From Podocnemis expansa (lineage: Eukaryota; Chordata; Testudines; Podocnemididae), in contig ML681964.1 in assembly GCA_007922195.1 (NCBI GenBank), positions 5,598,445 to 5,662,444 on the forward strand: 64,000 nucleotides of DNA, in the 5' to 3' direction. Below are positions 33,897 through 44,437 of the stretch, one piece after another (positions within the stretch are counted from its first letter, which is position 1; every line of letters begins with the position of its first letter). Below the pieces are notes generated by a model that saw only the letters and a list, made by a program, of their open reading frames with translations, was not told the DNA's origin and did no database searches. The position numbers and the translations under genes were made by a program.

Positions 33897-34109
33897 GTTA
33901 GGAGGCCAATTAAGTAGACTTAAGGCAACTCCCTGGCCACATTGCCTTAAGCTGACTTAATAAAGTCAACTTAACTGTAAAGTCAACTTTATAAAGTCAA
34001 GTTTAGTGATGGGCAAAGACCACTTTGTCAGCTTGCAGTGTGCCCTGGGCTTTATTCAAGTCAACTTAAGGGCCCTTACGTCAACTTAAAGCCCCATTGT
34101 AGACATAGC

Positions 34110-34879
34110 TAAAGGGTGGTGTTACTTTACCATTTCCATACTGAAAGGAAATATTTCAGCTGCAGGCTGGAAATCAGTTCTTGTATTTCATTAATAATAG
34201 CAATGCTTCACCCATGCACTAATAGTCAAAGACTGCAGGCTAATAAGTCTTTTTGATTTTCAAAGATAATATATTTCTACCCTTATTTTTCAGATTAAAT
34301 AAGTATAACACTCATACAAGATTTCTTATACATGCTAGTGTTGAACAGGTAAGAACAAAGATGACAATACTGTCTCTTGTTACTTAACTATTGTCACTTC
34401 CTGTCCTATCTGATGCCAAATAATGTAAGTTTCAAAGATCTTTTAAAATAAAGTTTATTGAACATTTTGGAATCTCAGGAGAAAGGTATGGTTAATTTGC
34501 AGTTCAGGTGGAAATTATTGCTGGTTCTTTTTATTAAAATCAGAACCAACGCAGCCACTAAAAGTAGTCCAAAGTGCTTAGGCAGTATTGCCTATTCCAA
34601 GTATTCAAAACCCAGGAATCAGGCCCTAAATATCAAAAGCCTGGTGAAAACATCATAAAATTTTAAAAGAATTCATTTTCATTTCTTTTATTTGCCTTCA
34701 GGTTTGAGACTTTTGGATTAATTTTTTCAAGCTTTTCTCTGAAAGCATGAAGGCTAGAAAATTCTCTTTTGAACAAAGAAGGAAACCTGAGATTCCCATC
34801 TACATAGGAGTGAAGAAGCTGAAACTTTAAGAAAAATGCCAAATATTGTAAGGGTTGGCAACACTGCATAGGATATTTG
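34110..34879. other. AT-rich non-coding stretch
   Basis: No supported gene or recognised repeat. The sequence changes to GC-rich at about 34880. Confidence 0.5.
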
Positions 34880-36640
34880 GATCAAGATTGTGGCAGGTGG
34901 GATCCCCGCAGCCAATGGAGTCAGTCCACCTGCCGAGCAGACATGCCCTGAATGTCCTCTGTCTCCCAGCCCTTCAGGTAAGATGAGAGAGAGAATTCAC
35001 CAGCTAATGGCCTCTGGAGTCTTTGGCCTTCAGTCCCTTGGCAGGGTAAGGCAAACACAGTCACCCTGACAGCAATGGCCCACTCCACTGTGTTCCAGCC
35101 CAGGGGCCCTAGAAGTGGCAGAACAGCGTGCCACTATGTCAGCGGGGCTCCTGCTGAAACATGTTGACTCATCCCAGTGGGGCAAGAAACTGCTGTCCCT
35201 GGGCTACTTCCTCCCAATCCCCTTCCAGGGTACTGGGGTTCCAAAGTCCTCTTCCTCCTCCGGGTATACTGCCAGCAGGAGCCTGATCAAGACTTCGCTG
35301 CCAACAGGTGGAACATCTGGCAGCCCCTTGGGTCCATCCACCAGTAGTAATTCATCCAGGTCACAGGGACTAGGCGCCACTGGACCCTCTAAGCTCTCAG
35401 CCAAGGGTAGCTTCTCAGGGTCCTCAACCACTGTGGCCTGGGCCCCAGTCCGGTCCTCCAGTTCCTCAGTTGAGGGCGAATTCTCCAGGTCCTCACCAAG
35501 GAGGGAGTATAGGTCAGGGCCTGCCTTCTGGTTTCCCCAGCGATCCTCAGACCCCACAGGAGGAGGCTCCGGCCTCTCTCCCGGCTGGAGCTCTGGTGGC
35601 CAGTCAATCCGCCTCCTAAGTGGCACTCCTGGTGAGTCCCTGGTCCACCCTTTTATCCTGTCCCCCTTTTCCCTGGCTCCTCCCTCAGGTTCCCAGGTCA
35701 AGTCCCATGCAGACAGCTTCTGTGTCCAACAAGGGGAGACTATTTGGATGCCGGGAGGTGGGTGAGTGCAAGCCCACCCACCGCTAACACCCCTCCCCCA
35801 GCTTAAAGGGAGGTGGCCCTAGGCCTGAGGCCAACTGATTTCAGGGACAACTAATGAAGAACAAAGATGGGTGTGGAGGATCGAAGGTTCAAAACCAGAG
35901 AATCAGAGGGGGACACTGAGCAAAGAACCCCGGACAGTGCCCACTGCTCCCAGAAGGTGTTGAGGGAGCCAGCAGATGCCACCTAGAGGAACTCTGCCCA
36001 GAGGCGTGAGCAGACGAGGGACCAGAAATAGGCCCCATGGCTGCAGGCCCCTCCCTCAGCCAACCTCCTCTCCCTGGTCTTGTAGATGGCCTGTTTTGCA
36101 TAGGCCAGGAGGAGGTTGGCGAGGAGATCCCGTGACTTCATGGGGCCACAGATGGGAAGTGAATATCGGAATATGTGTGGGGAGAAGTGCAGCCAAAACC
36201 TCAATAAGAGGTTCTGGAGGAGCCAGAAGAGGGGCTGCAACCTGGCACGCTCTAGGTACATGTCCGCCAGGGTCTCCCTCTTGCCACAGAAGGGGCAAGT
36301 GTCTAGGTTGGGGGTGAACCGCGCCAAGTACATGCCCGTGCTCATGCAGGAGCTGCCAACTGAAATCCCCAGTGGGCCGCACGGTCAAGGTGGAATAGAG
36401 GTTGACCCACCGGGGATCCTCACCCTTCACAGTTGGGATTAGGTCCTGCCATTTGGTGTCAGGGCAGGACACAAGGGCAAGGAGGTGGATGGTGTGGAGC
36501 ACGAGTGTGTACAGGTATTTGCGAGGTGCAGTTCAGGAGGGACCGGCTGCAGGTCTAGCAGCTGGCTCCAACAGGGGGAGTGCGGGAGCTTTTTGGTGCC
36601 CTGTGCCCAGTGTGGCAGCCTCTGTGGCCACAGCGGCCTC
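34880..36640 (-). mobile_element. Probable Tx1-like LINE remnant
   Basis: A GC-rich block, mostly without simple repeats. Its upstream part on the minus strand (36500-35983) encodes sequence like the C-terminus of Tx1-type LINE proteins. The downstream part (35980-34880) would be the rest of the 3' region. It has low-complexity open frames on both strands (165 residues on -, 216 on +), in which I see no domain. Boundaries are set from base composition. The right boundary could lie further out. Confidence 0.45.
35983..36500 (-). pseudogene. C-terminal part of a Tx1-like LINE protein
   Basis: Two frames joined by a frameshift near 36345. The first reads KWQDLIPTVKGEDPRWVNLYS. The second starts GMYLARFTPNLDTCPFCGKRETL and continues RLQPLFWLLQNLLLRFWLHFSPHIF and AKQAIYKTRERRLAEGG. 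CPFC is the first half of the zinc knuckle usual near the end of such proteins. Where the His and last Cys are expected I see Asp and Arg (LADMYLERAR), so the knuckle is broken. Only the end of the protein is present; no RT catalytic motif is visible. Confidence 0.55.
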
Positions 36641-37038
36641 TCTCCACTACAAAGATCAACAACATTTAAGGCTGTGTCCCAAAGATATGAGGCATATGTA
36701 TATAAGCTAACATGAAAGACTTAAAATGAGAATAATATAAATGATCAAGTTAGTTCAGCCTCAGTCGTTCTCTCTCTCTCTCTCATAGCCTCTAAATGTT
36801 CCAAAAGCCCTTTTCTTGAATCTGTGAAAAGGGCATTTTCATTCTTCAAAAGCAAAATATATAATCACAAATAGCTGACAAAACTGTAGGCTTCAAACAT
36901 AAAAGAGAGAAAGGACTACATTAACCTAAAGGGAACCTTTCCTAATTGACTTTCACTGGTACCTTGACTAACATGAAGAATCCTTTTCAGGTACTTGGAG
37001 TAATATTTTCCACTCTTGCATAGTTCCTCCCACAGAGA
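36641..37038. other. Non-coding stretch with TC run
   Basis: A short (TC)n run at about 36771-36785; otherwise AT-rich sequence without a recognisable feature. Confidence 0.5.
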
Positions 37039-37113
37039 ACAGTCTGGCTCTACTGAGGTGAATGAGAGTTTCACCAAAGTCTGCAGACTTCAGTGGGTGC
37101 CAGGATTCCACCC
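37039..37113. repeat. Short palindromic MITE-like repeat, diverged
   Basis: Contains TGAATGAGAGTTTCACC and GACTTCAGTGGGTGCCAGGA, the blocks also seen at 41.29 and 44.44 kb. The palindrome is degraded. Confidence 0.35.
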
Positions 37114-37247
37114 CTATAATGAAATGTGAAATCGTTGGCAAAACTCACATTTATTTCAACGGGGCCTTGATTCCAGTCTAGTTTTTAGATAGACTCAGTG
37201 ATTCTGGAAAGTGACTTCACCACCATCACTCAGTTTTATGTGCCATA

Positions 37248-37957
37248 GGGCTCTGTCTACACTGGAGAGCATTTTCAGAAAATTTTTTTGAAAAAATTTT
37301 GAAATATATTTGAAATAATTATCTCAAAACAACTTTTTTCAAAAATGCTATTTCAGGATAATGGTCTGTGGACCAGCTTGTTGCCCCAAAATACCACGGC
37401 TTCCCCCCACCCAGAAAGTGAAAGTCTACACTGGACTTTCTTTTTCAAAAAAAGAAAGGCAATGGAAAAGATAGACAGGCTTTTTCAAAAAAGCCTTTGC
37501 CATGTCCAGCAATGGCTTTTTTTGAGAAAGCCATCCCAAAAAAAGGCTTTTTTTAAAAAATGTAACAAGGCTTAGCACTGCTGAAGAAGCATGCCTGTAT
37601 TTCAAAATACCAGTGCGCTTTTTGAAAAAGCTAAACCCAACAGCTTTTTTGAAATAAAAGACTTTTTTGAGATTAGCTTTTTTGAAAAAGCTATCACTGG
37701 ACATGGCAAAGGCTTTTTTTTTAAAAAGCCTGCCTATTTTTTCCATTGCCTTTCTTTTTGTTCAAAAAAGAAAGTCCAGTGTAGACTTTCACTTTTGAAA
37801 GAAAAGCCACAGTATTTCCGGACAAGGAGTGGTACTCAGACCATTCTCTCAAACTAGCATTTTGAAAAACGTTATTTCGAGATAATTATTTTGAATATAT
37901 TTCAAAAATAATTCAAAAAAAGTTTTTCAAAAATGTTCTCCAATGTAGACGCAGCCT
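37248..37957. mobile_element. 710-bp palindromic miniature element
   Basis: A large imperfect palindrome. The outer ends are GGGCTCTGTCTACACTGGAG and the inverse of AGGCTGCGTCTACATTGGAG. Further in, GTGAAAGTCTACACTGGACT is mirrored by AGTCCAGTGTAGACTTTCAC (37414-37439 against 37771-37796), and CTTTGCCATGTCCAG by CTGGACATGGCAAAG. The arms are about 300 bp each around a short centre near 37590. The whole is filled with TTTTTTGAAAAAG-type steps. A transcript or single strand would fold into one long hairpin. It has no coding motif; the Lys/Phe-rich open frames on both strands mirror each other. The ends match other GTCTACAC-terminus elements. Confidence 0.82.
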
Positions 37958-38479
37958 AGACCTTTAGTAAGAAGTCATATGTTCAGTAAGACAGCTGTTT
38001 ATTTACAGCACTGCCCTATCTTACTATACAAATTTGAGGGCCTCAGAAATCTGACACATAAAACAAAACAAGTGCCACGGGTTAAAATTGGAATATCTCC
38101 TTATTAAAGTAAGGGATTATCAGCTAAAGATCCATATTTACACTCAGCATATGGTATACTGCTGTAAAATAAAGAACAGTTTATTGTCTTGTGTTTATAC
38201 ATGAAGAAACTTCCCAACAAAAGGAAAAGAAAAGAAACCCTATTTTCTTGCCCATGACCCACTTTTATCATTCTGCCCAAGCTTCCCTTATTGTGTGTTT
38301 TGTCCACTGCTGTCTTTATTCCTATTAGTTGAGGAAAAAGGAAATTGGGTGGGAGGAGTAATCACCCTCCTAGTTTACACCAAACTCCCCTCTTTTTCTT
38401 CTTCAAAGAGGAAACAAAAAAACCTCATTTATTCCATGAAATTCTTGTTTGTTCCATGAAGCATATAAGTTCTAATGGC
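37958..38479. other. Non-coding stretch
   Basis: AT-rich, nothing recognised. Confidence 0.5.
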
Positions 38480-38487
38480 CAAATTCT

Positions 38488-38618
38488 TAGAGCCCAGCAT
38501 GGATACAAATATGTGGACCTGTATCAGACCTGCATCCACAAGAAATGGTCTGCAGATATGTGCATTGTATCCAGGGATGCAGATACAATGCAGGCATCCA
38601 TGGATTTGCAGGGCTCTA
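38488..38618. mobile_element. 131-bp hAT-like element, perfect 8-bp duplication
   Basis: Starts TAGAGCCCAGCATGGATAC and ends CATGGATTTGCAGGGCTCTA, inverted ends with one extra base. Both flanks are CAAATTCT (38480-38487 and 38619-38626). The interior is built of GGATGCAGATAC/ATGCAGGCATCC steps that also pair. No coding capacity. Confidence 0.82.
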
Positions 38619-38626
38619 CAAATTCT

Positions 38627-39511
38627 TATGTTTGTTCACTTGTGTTCCTTTTTTGTCAGTCCTTCAAGAACCTTCATTATTTTGTCCCATGTACATTTAT
38701 GGTGCTATATAGATTATTTTATTAATACTCAGATAATGAGACAAGGTTGGTTTATAGTACTCTACAGCTGTTAGAGAGATTTGCAGAGAAATAAGTGAGG
38801 CAAAGACTTGGAAAAGGAAACATCTTTTTTCCTCTAAGATTTATATATATTATATATACACACACACACACACAACTCATCACCTTATCTAAGCAAGAAT
38901 TTTAGAGAAGTAGTGAAATCAGTTTAATTAGCACCCTGAAGCATATCAGGTCTGCATAACTGATACATTTGCCAGGAAATAAATTCAATGCAATGTATTT
39001 TGGCAAAACTATACAATGAATAAATTGCAGACATAGCTACTACTGCTTTGCTAGGTACCCAGTATGCTCACCAGAAGCAGTTTGCAAATAAGATGTTCCA
39101 TGAGATATCTAGGATTTTGCTTTTAATTGGGTCATTTCTATTTCCACCAAGGTCTGTGCTAATTAAGAGGGTGCTACTGTGTAGAAAGAAGAGATTATAT
39201 ATGCAACAGATATTAGGAAATTGGATTATTTATCCAAAATGTGCAAGATTAGATAATTACAAATTGTACAGTTTCAGGTGCATATCAGTCCTCCATAGAC
39301 TCCTTCTACAGAATGCCTACTGTAGTTACATACTGAACCACAGCTGCCATGGGAGTCACAAATTCCAGGACACATTAAAAACATCTATAACTTTTGATGC
39401 TTCTGGAATTTTTGCTCACTTAATAGTGAAAAGATGAATAGGTGATGAGGACACAGCCTCATAAGGCTCTGAGATTGCATATTCTCACTGAAGCTGCAAA
39501 TTTAGTATGGA
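38627..39511. other. Non-coding stretch with microsatellite
   Basis: Apart from the TA/CA array at 38.84 kb I see nothing. A 129-residue plus-strand open frame at 39048-39437 has no motif, and its ordinary composition gives no support for coding. Confidence 0.45.
38841..38874. repeat. (TA)n(CA)n microsatellite
   Basis: A TA array followed directly by a CA array, as at 20.93 kb. Confidence 0.95.
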
Positions 39512-40440
39512 TACTGTGATAGGGTTGTGATCAAGTTCCTCCTCTACCTTGGTGGATCCCATGCTTCCCTTTAGCAGCAGGTCTGTTTCCCTCAGGCCTG
39601 GGAGAGGTTCTTTGCCACCCTTTGGGTCAGGGGTTTTACCTTCCCTCAGTCTTTGTACCTGTCAGTCTCTTCCTCGACAGCATTCTGCTCCTTCTCCAGA
39701 TCTGTCTGCTTGCCAACCACACTGACTTTTCTCACATGCTCCACTAGCTCTCCTCACTCACTCCAGCTACCCCCTTTCTCTGGAGGGAAGGCTTTTTAAC
39801 AAGTTCTGGGTGAGGCCATAATTAGCTTCAGGTGTGCTAATTAACCTGGCGTAAACACTACTTGGCTACAAGAGGGAAAGGGGCTTTCTAGGCCTGAGGT
39901 TAATATATTAGCTTTCTAGAAACCCTCCAGTCTGACCCCATCATAGGATATGCAACTGCATGCTCATCAACAAGGGGTTAAGGAGATGCTCTCCCTCACC
40001 CAGCTCCATCCCACCTTATTTGCATACACAGGCTGGAGGAGGGGAAGCTAGAAAGACAGCTCACTTGCAAGCAGACAATGGAAGAAAAGAGACCTTCAGT
40101 TCTGCGCTCCTGAGGAAAAAGGATGATGGAAGGCAGACAGCCACTGCCTGAAAGCTACTCCCAAAGGGAAGGGAGAGTCTGATCCTGATGCACCCTGAGA
40201 AGGAACCATTCTTTAACTCTGTTTATTTGTGTTACATACTCTTTCTTTTTTATTCATGGACCACCCCAGAAGGGGAGAGACTGAAGTGACCCTGCCAGAA
40301 GGCCAAGTCATAGGTAGAGGCAGGCCACTGCAGAGGTAGAGCGGCAACTATCAGCAGATCGTAGCAGAGAGAGAGAGAGAGCTGGCACTCAACACCCAAA
40401 CAGGAGGAGGCACCAGCAGTGAATCAGCCTTTTACAGATA
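39512..40440 (+). mobile_element. Possible LTR-derived repeat
   Basis: Starts TGTGATAGGGTTGTGATC, the same first eight bases as the 26.99-kb block. It is richer in C and T than its surroundings, and includes GAAGGAACCATTCTTTAACTC and TTTGTGTTACA near 40200-40235. It resembles repetitive LTR-type sequence of turtles in general style, but I found no duplication, primer-binding site or gag/pol sequence. A GA run lies at 40367-40381. The limits are approximate. Confidence 0.28.
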
Positions 40441-41739
40441 TGCATGAGTTAAAATGCCCAGTTTCCAGCACAATTCTACAAACTACTCAAAAGTCATAGA
40501 AAATGCACTTGGACCCCCACTTTCTGAAAACCATACACTTAATCTCTAACTACTGGTTCGCTAAGACATTGCTAAAGTCACAATAGAAATATAACAGAGA
40601 AACAACTTGATGTTGAGAAGAGTGAAGTAAAAATCTAATATTCTACACCCTTCTGAAGACAAAATATGTTGGCAAGAGCAGGACATTTTCCAATCACTGC
40701 TCTTGGGCCAAAAGATTTCAGTCACTCAGTATTTAAAATTCACACAAACTAACCTATTACAATAATAACACAGTAACAGCTCATCAGGAAGGTTGTATGT
40801 AGGTCTAACCAATTCACCATACAATGACATGCGTACCACAATCAGTTGGCCACAAGTCCAATCTATATTCTTAATGTGGAATTATTTTCATCATTAACAA
40901 TATCATTCACAAACAGGCTTGATTTTTATTTACTGATTTAATACACACTAGTAATGTTCCATTAATGATGTTGCTATAGGACGCTAGTGATTCATCAGCA
41001 ATTTCTATGCAAAAGAATAAATGTGTAAGAGCTATAGTGGACAGGAGAACAACAATTCTGTTTCACAACTTTTGAGGTTTCAACATTTGTTGTCTTTCCA
41101 CATTGGAAAGAAACTACACCTTTCAGAAGTTTTTGCAAATATGGAATTAGGTAAATCTGAGAAAACTGGACAGCACTTCATTCTCTTCACAAAAATATGA
41201 AAGAAATAGAAAATATTTCCTGACAAAGATTTATTTCAAAAAACTTTTTTTATGTAAGAATTTCTGTTCCATACTTACAGATGGCAAGTGAAATCCAGAC
41301 CTCAGTAAAATCAGTGGGAGAACTTCCACTGAGTTCAGTGAGGCCAGGATTTCACCTTAGATTTTTATTACAGTGAACAAGTCTTTTATTTCAAACAAGC
41401 AGCTTCTCTTTGTGAAATAATTGGCAGTTATTAGTGTCAGTTTGGCAGCTACAATGTTGCATGGGTCTGTGTGAAATTTGTGCCTGCCAGACTGTCATAC
41501 TAAATTTAAACTTGCCACATAATGTGCAGTTTCATTGCCATACCTATAACACAGCTAAAAATAGCTACAGAGAGTTCAAGGAAATGCAATACACATTCAA
41601 AATAAAATAAAGGGTTCAGGTGTGTTCTGGCCTTTGCCATTCACACTAAAAAAAGCACTGGTATCTCACAAACATGAAATGATCCACTCTGAAGTTCATC
41701 TTAATAAGTCTGCGAGACGCTCACAAACCACAATGATAG
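40441..41739. other. AT-rich non-coding stretch
   Basis: No supported gene. The only feature recognised is the small palindromic repeat at 41.29 kb. Confidence 0.5.
41287..41357. repeat. Short palindromic MITE-like repeat
   Basis: The left arm AGTGAAATCCAGACCTCAGT and the right arm TGAGGCCAGGATTTCACCT pair with a few mismatches around TCAGTGGGAGAACTTCCACTGA. Other members lie at 37.04 and 44.44 kb. Confidence 0.6.
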
Positions 41740-42517
41740 TGTAGAGGGGTGCCAGTCACCCCAAGTCCTCCCCTCTGGGTTACCTCACCACCTCATTCAC
41801 TCACTGTCTATTGGCTGGAGGATTTAGCCAATCAACTGAGTAGCAGTCTATTGCCCACAGGCATCAGGTGGGGTGGAGCATGCAGAGCAGTTTATAGCCT
41901 TGACCCTTAGGCAAGGCAGGGCAAGCAAATAGTTGATAGCCCTCAGGCAGGCCTAAGCCACAATAACAGGCCGTGGCCCAGTGAAGCTCCACAGGCCAGG
42001 ATATGGCTGTCACCCTACAGTTGGGGTGGAAAAGGGGAAAAGGGAATTGGGCCCTCCCAACTTCCCAAGTCCTAACTCAGGACACTAATAACAGCAGAGC
42101 CCCTGTTACTGGTCAGTGGGGCTCCAGTCAAAGCTTGCTAAACCAGCTCCAGCCTGGTTCTCCTGGACCCACCTTCCTTTCACTACCCAGATCTCAGTAT
42201 CACCATCAGTCTCCCCAGGATGAACTGCAAGCAGCAAGTGCTCAGCATCACAGGGCATGCCTACAGGTCACAGGCAGCTCTCCAACAATGCAATGATCAA
42301 GCATGAGCCCAAAGAATGGAATGGGAGAAGAACCCCTTCTCCTCCCATGGCTGGCTAGCTAGCTCAACTGAATACCTAGCAGCCCTGCCTTTTGTACGTC
42401 CTGCCCCACCCACTCACTTCTGGTGGCAGGGCAAGGTTAATCTAGCTCTGCTCCCTTAGGTAGGGAAGGTAGCTCCTCCTCCTCTGGCTTGAAGAGAGGC
42501 CACACTATCTCCCTACA
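41740..42517. mobile_element. Possible solo LTR-like repeat
   Basis: A 778-bp block with higher GC than its flanks, bounded by TGTAGAGGGGTG on the left and TATCTCCCTACA on the right. The ends are a short imperfect inverse starting TG and ending CA. No clear target duplication was seen. A 97-residue plus-strand open frame inside shows no domain. An LTR is the simplest reading, but the evidence is only the termini. Confidence 0.3.
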
Positions 42518-43233
42518 AATGAGTTCAGTATAAAAATGAGAGGGCTAAATAGGAGAAGAACAAAAAGGAAAGCTCTCCATGCCAGGTTGCTTTCTCAGTC
42601 CCAGCTGTGCATTCATGAAAGAGTTCTGAAGAGCTCTTTAGAGTTCAGATGTTTTTCCAGATTTCAGAGTGGGCACCTAGTCTTCTTAATGTCTGACGAG
42701 AGTCAATAGCAAATTTAAGATCATTTTTAGCAAATTTGTTGAGTAGCTCATTGATCATTAAAAGGTAGATGAAGGGTGGAAGATGAATGAGTGTCTTCAG
42801 CACCTTGCACAATGGAATCATGATCTCCATTGGGGTCACTAGGCACTGGTGCAATAAATACAAAAATAACAACTGGCAGAAACCATGGTGTTGTCAATCA
42901 AAGGGTGGAAGAGAGGAGTTGTGTGAAGGACTGAGATTGACACTATGTCTTTTTGGATCCTCCAGACTTTTCACTGCTAGTGATAATAGCGTAAAGATTT
43001 TTATTTTACTTCATTCTAATTGGCTTTGGCTGTCTGTGTAAAAGAGCTAACCTTTTGCCTGACGAGAGGTTGTTTCTCTCCCAGATTGTGTCTACCATTT
43101 CTGTGGTGGTTTCGACTGCAGAAGGAGGCTTGAATGAGAGAGAGTCAATCTTTTTCTTGTCAACAATGCTGAAGTAAGGCTGCTAAATATTGCTTCTAAA
43201 ACTGGAGCTTAGAGTTATGAGATTCCGTCTTCC
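42518..43233. other. Non-coding stretch
   Basis: No supported gene; a 75-residue minus-strand frame at 42645-42872 has no recognisable domain. Confidence 0.45.
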
Positions 43234-43241
43234 CTTTTCAG

Positions 43242-43595
43242 CAGGGGTGTCGCTGGCGCTGGACACCCTGGGTCACGTGCCCCAAAGCCCAGCGCTGGTG
43301 CCCTGGTGGCCGCAGCAGCCCTGGTCCCGGCCGGGGATGCAGGGCCCAGCCTCTTGCAGCCTCTTCTGGCCCAGTCCCTGGCCGGGGATCTGGGGCGCGG
43401 CCGCAGCAGGCAGTCCCGGGCCCAGCCACATGCACTGGCAGCAGCCACGATCCTGGCCGGGGATGCGGGGCCTGGCCACTTACGGCAGCACGGCAGTGCC
43501 GGGGCGTGGCCTGATGGCTGGGGGCGTGGCCGGCAGGCCAGGGGCAAGGCCTGGGCCCGTGCTCCGGGTCCTTCCCCCAGCCAGCGACGCCCTTG
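43242..43595. mobile_element. GC-rich hAT-like element
   Basis: A 354-bp element beginning CAGGGGTGTCGCTGGCGCTG and ending CCCAGCCAGCGACGCCCTTG. The inner 10-12 bases of the ends are good inverses (GTCGCTGGC against GCCAGCGAC). The flanks are CTTTTCAG (43234-43241) and CTTTTCAA (43596-43603), 7 of 8 identical. The interior consists of GGCCGGGGATG-CAGGGCC units with many CpG. It is the same family as 25.74, 33.42 and 43.81 kb. No coding capacity; overlapping frames are compositional. Confidence 0.82.
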
Positions 43596-43603
43596 CTTTT
43601 CAA

Positions 43604-43705
43604 TAATATTATTGGCCACCACCATGGGGGAGGCATGGTCCATGGGGCCAGGGGGGCAGGGATGAGCAACACAAGTGGGTGGCCTGGCACCTTAATCCGG
43701 CCCTG
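43604..43705. mobile_element. Right end of another hAT-like element
   Basis: Ends GGCACCTTAATCCGGCCCTG, the inverse of the terminus CAGGGCCGGATTAAGGTGCC. The corresponding left end was not found. It may have been lost, or separated by insertion of the neighbouring GC-rich element. Preceding sequence is GC-rich (CCATGGGGGAGGCATGG). Confidence 0.4.
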
Positions 43706-43812
43706 TTGATTTTAGAACTTTTTAAACCCTTTCTGAGGCTTTTCTGCAAGCCTTTCCCCCAAAATTTCATTTGTCTATTCTAGACAACTAAAGTCAAGTC
43801 TCTGCCTACACA

Positions 43813-44213
43813 CAGGGGCGTCACTGGCACCTGGCACATGGGGCACATGCCCCGAGTCTCAGGACCAGTGCCCTGACTGTCCGGGCTGGCCCCATCCCAG
43901 ACCAGGGAGCCTGTCTGGGGTGCCCTCTGCAGCACCTGCCTCTCCCAGCCCTGGCCCCAACCAAGGATTGAGGCCGGGAAACCCACAATGGCACCTGCTT
44001 CTCCTGGCACAGGATCGAGGCCAGAAGCCTCAGCAGTGCCCGCCTCTCCCAGCCCCAAACCCAACTGAGGATCTGGGGCTAGGCTGGAGGCGGCAGGAGC
44101 CTGATGAACGATTGGGCTGGAGCGCCAGATCATGGTCTGGGGGTGTGGCCCAGGCCAGGGGGCAGGGCCTGGGGCTGCAGCCCAGGTGTTATCCCGGGGC
44201 AGCGACGCTCCTG
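43813..44213. mobile_element. GC-rich hAT-like element, second adjacent copy
   Basis: A 401-bp element starting CAGGGGCGTCACTGGCACC and ending GGGCAGCGACGCTCCTG. It has the same orientation as the copy 217 bp upstream. The flanks CCTACACA and CTACAATG share only the core CTACA when offset by one base, so the duplication is decayed or the boundary slightly off. The interior is CCC/GGG-rich without long exact tandem units. Confidence 0.68.
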
Positions 44214-44437
44214 CTACAATGGAAAGACATTCTTATGTTCTGAATATATTGTTTTGTGTAAAAGTAGATGAGCAGCGTTCTTTTTGGTAATGCAGTTTGC
44301 ATGTCTGGAAGATCTCTCTCTCTCTGCTTCTTTCACTCTACAAATTGCAGATCATTTTTTCCAGTAGCAAAATTCAGAAGAAAAGTTGGATTTCTCAAAA
44401 AAAAAAAATAGATACTTACAGGAGGATAGTAACTTAA

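Larger units (their letters stand above)
32430..34109. mobile_element. GTCTACAC-terminus element with nested insertions
   Basis: The outer ends GGCTATGTCTACACTATAGG and the inverse of GCTATGTCTACAATGGGGC (34091-34109) bound a unit of about 1.68 kb. Its own sequence occupies about 32430-32825 and 33897-34109 and is rich in GTCAACTTAA/GCTTAAG-type steps. The middle is occupied by a Penelope fragment, a GC-rich tract with a short duplication (GGTTGGGCTGAGACGCAGGG at about 33260 and 33293) and a hAT-like element with a perfect duplication. The flanks of the outer element do not show an unambiguous duplication. Confidence 0.55.

Noticed and set aside
33139..33960. 273-residue plus-strand open frame, proline- and alanine-rich
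   Set aside because: It runs from flanking DNA through the repeated 51-bp units of a hAT-like element, is mirrored by open frames on the other strand, and has no domain.
35115..35765. 216-residue serine-rich plus-strand open frame
   Set aside because: It is low in complexity and opposed by a 165-residue minus-strand frame; no domain, so coding cannot be supported on either strand.
37345..37857. Lys/Phe-rich open frames on both strands
   Set aside because: They are reciprocal products of the AAAAAAG/CTTTTTT palindrome.
39048..39437. 129-residue plus-strand open frame in AT-rich DNA
   Set aside because: No motif, no plausible splice context, and a composition like the surrounding non-coding sequence.
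43190..43690. Overlapping 119-150 residue frames
   Set aside because: They follow the CpG-rich hAT-like element and occur in nearly all phases; no codon signature.
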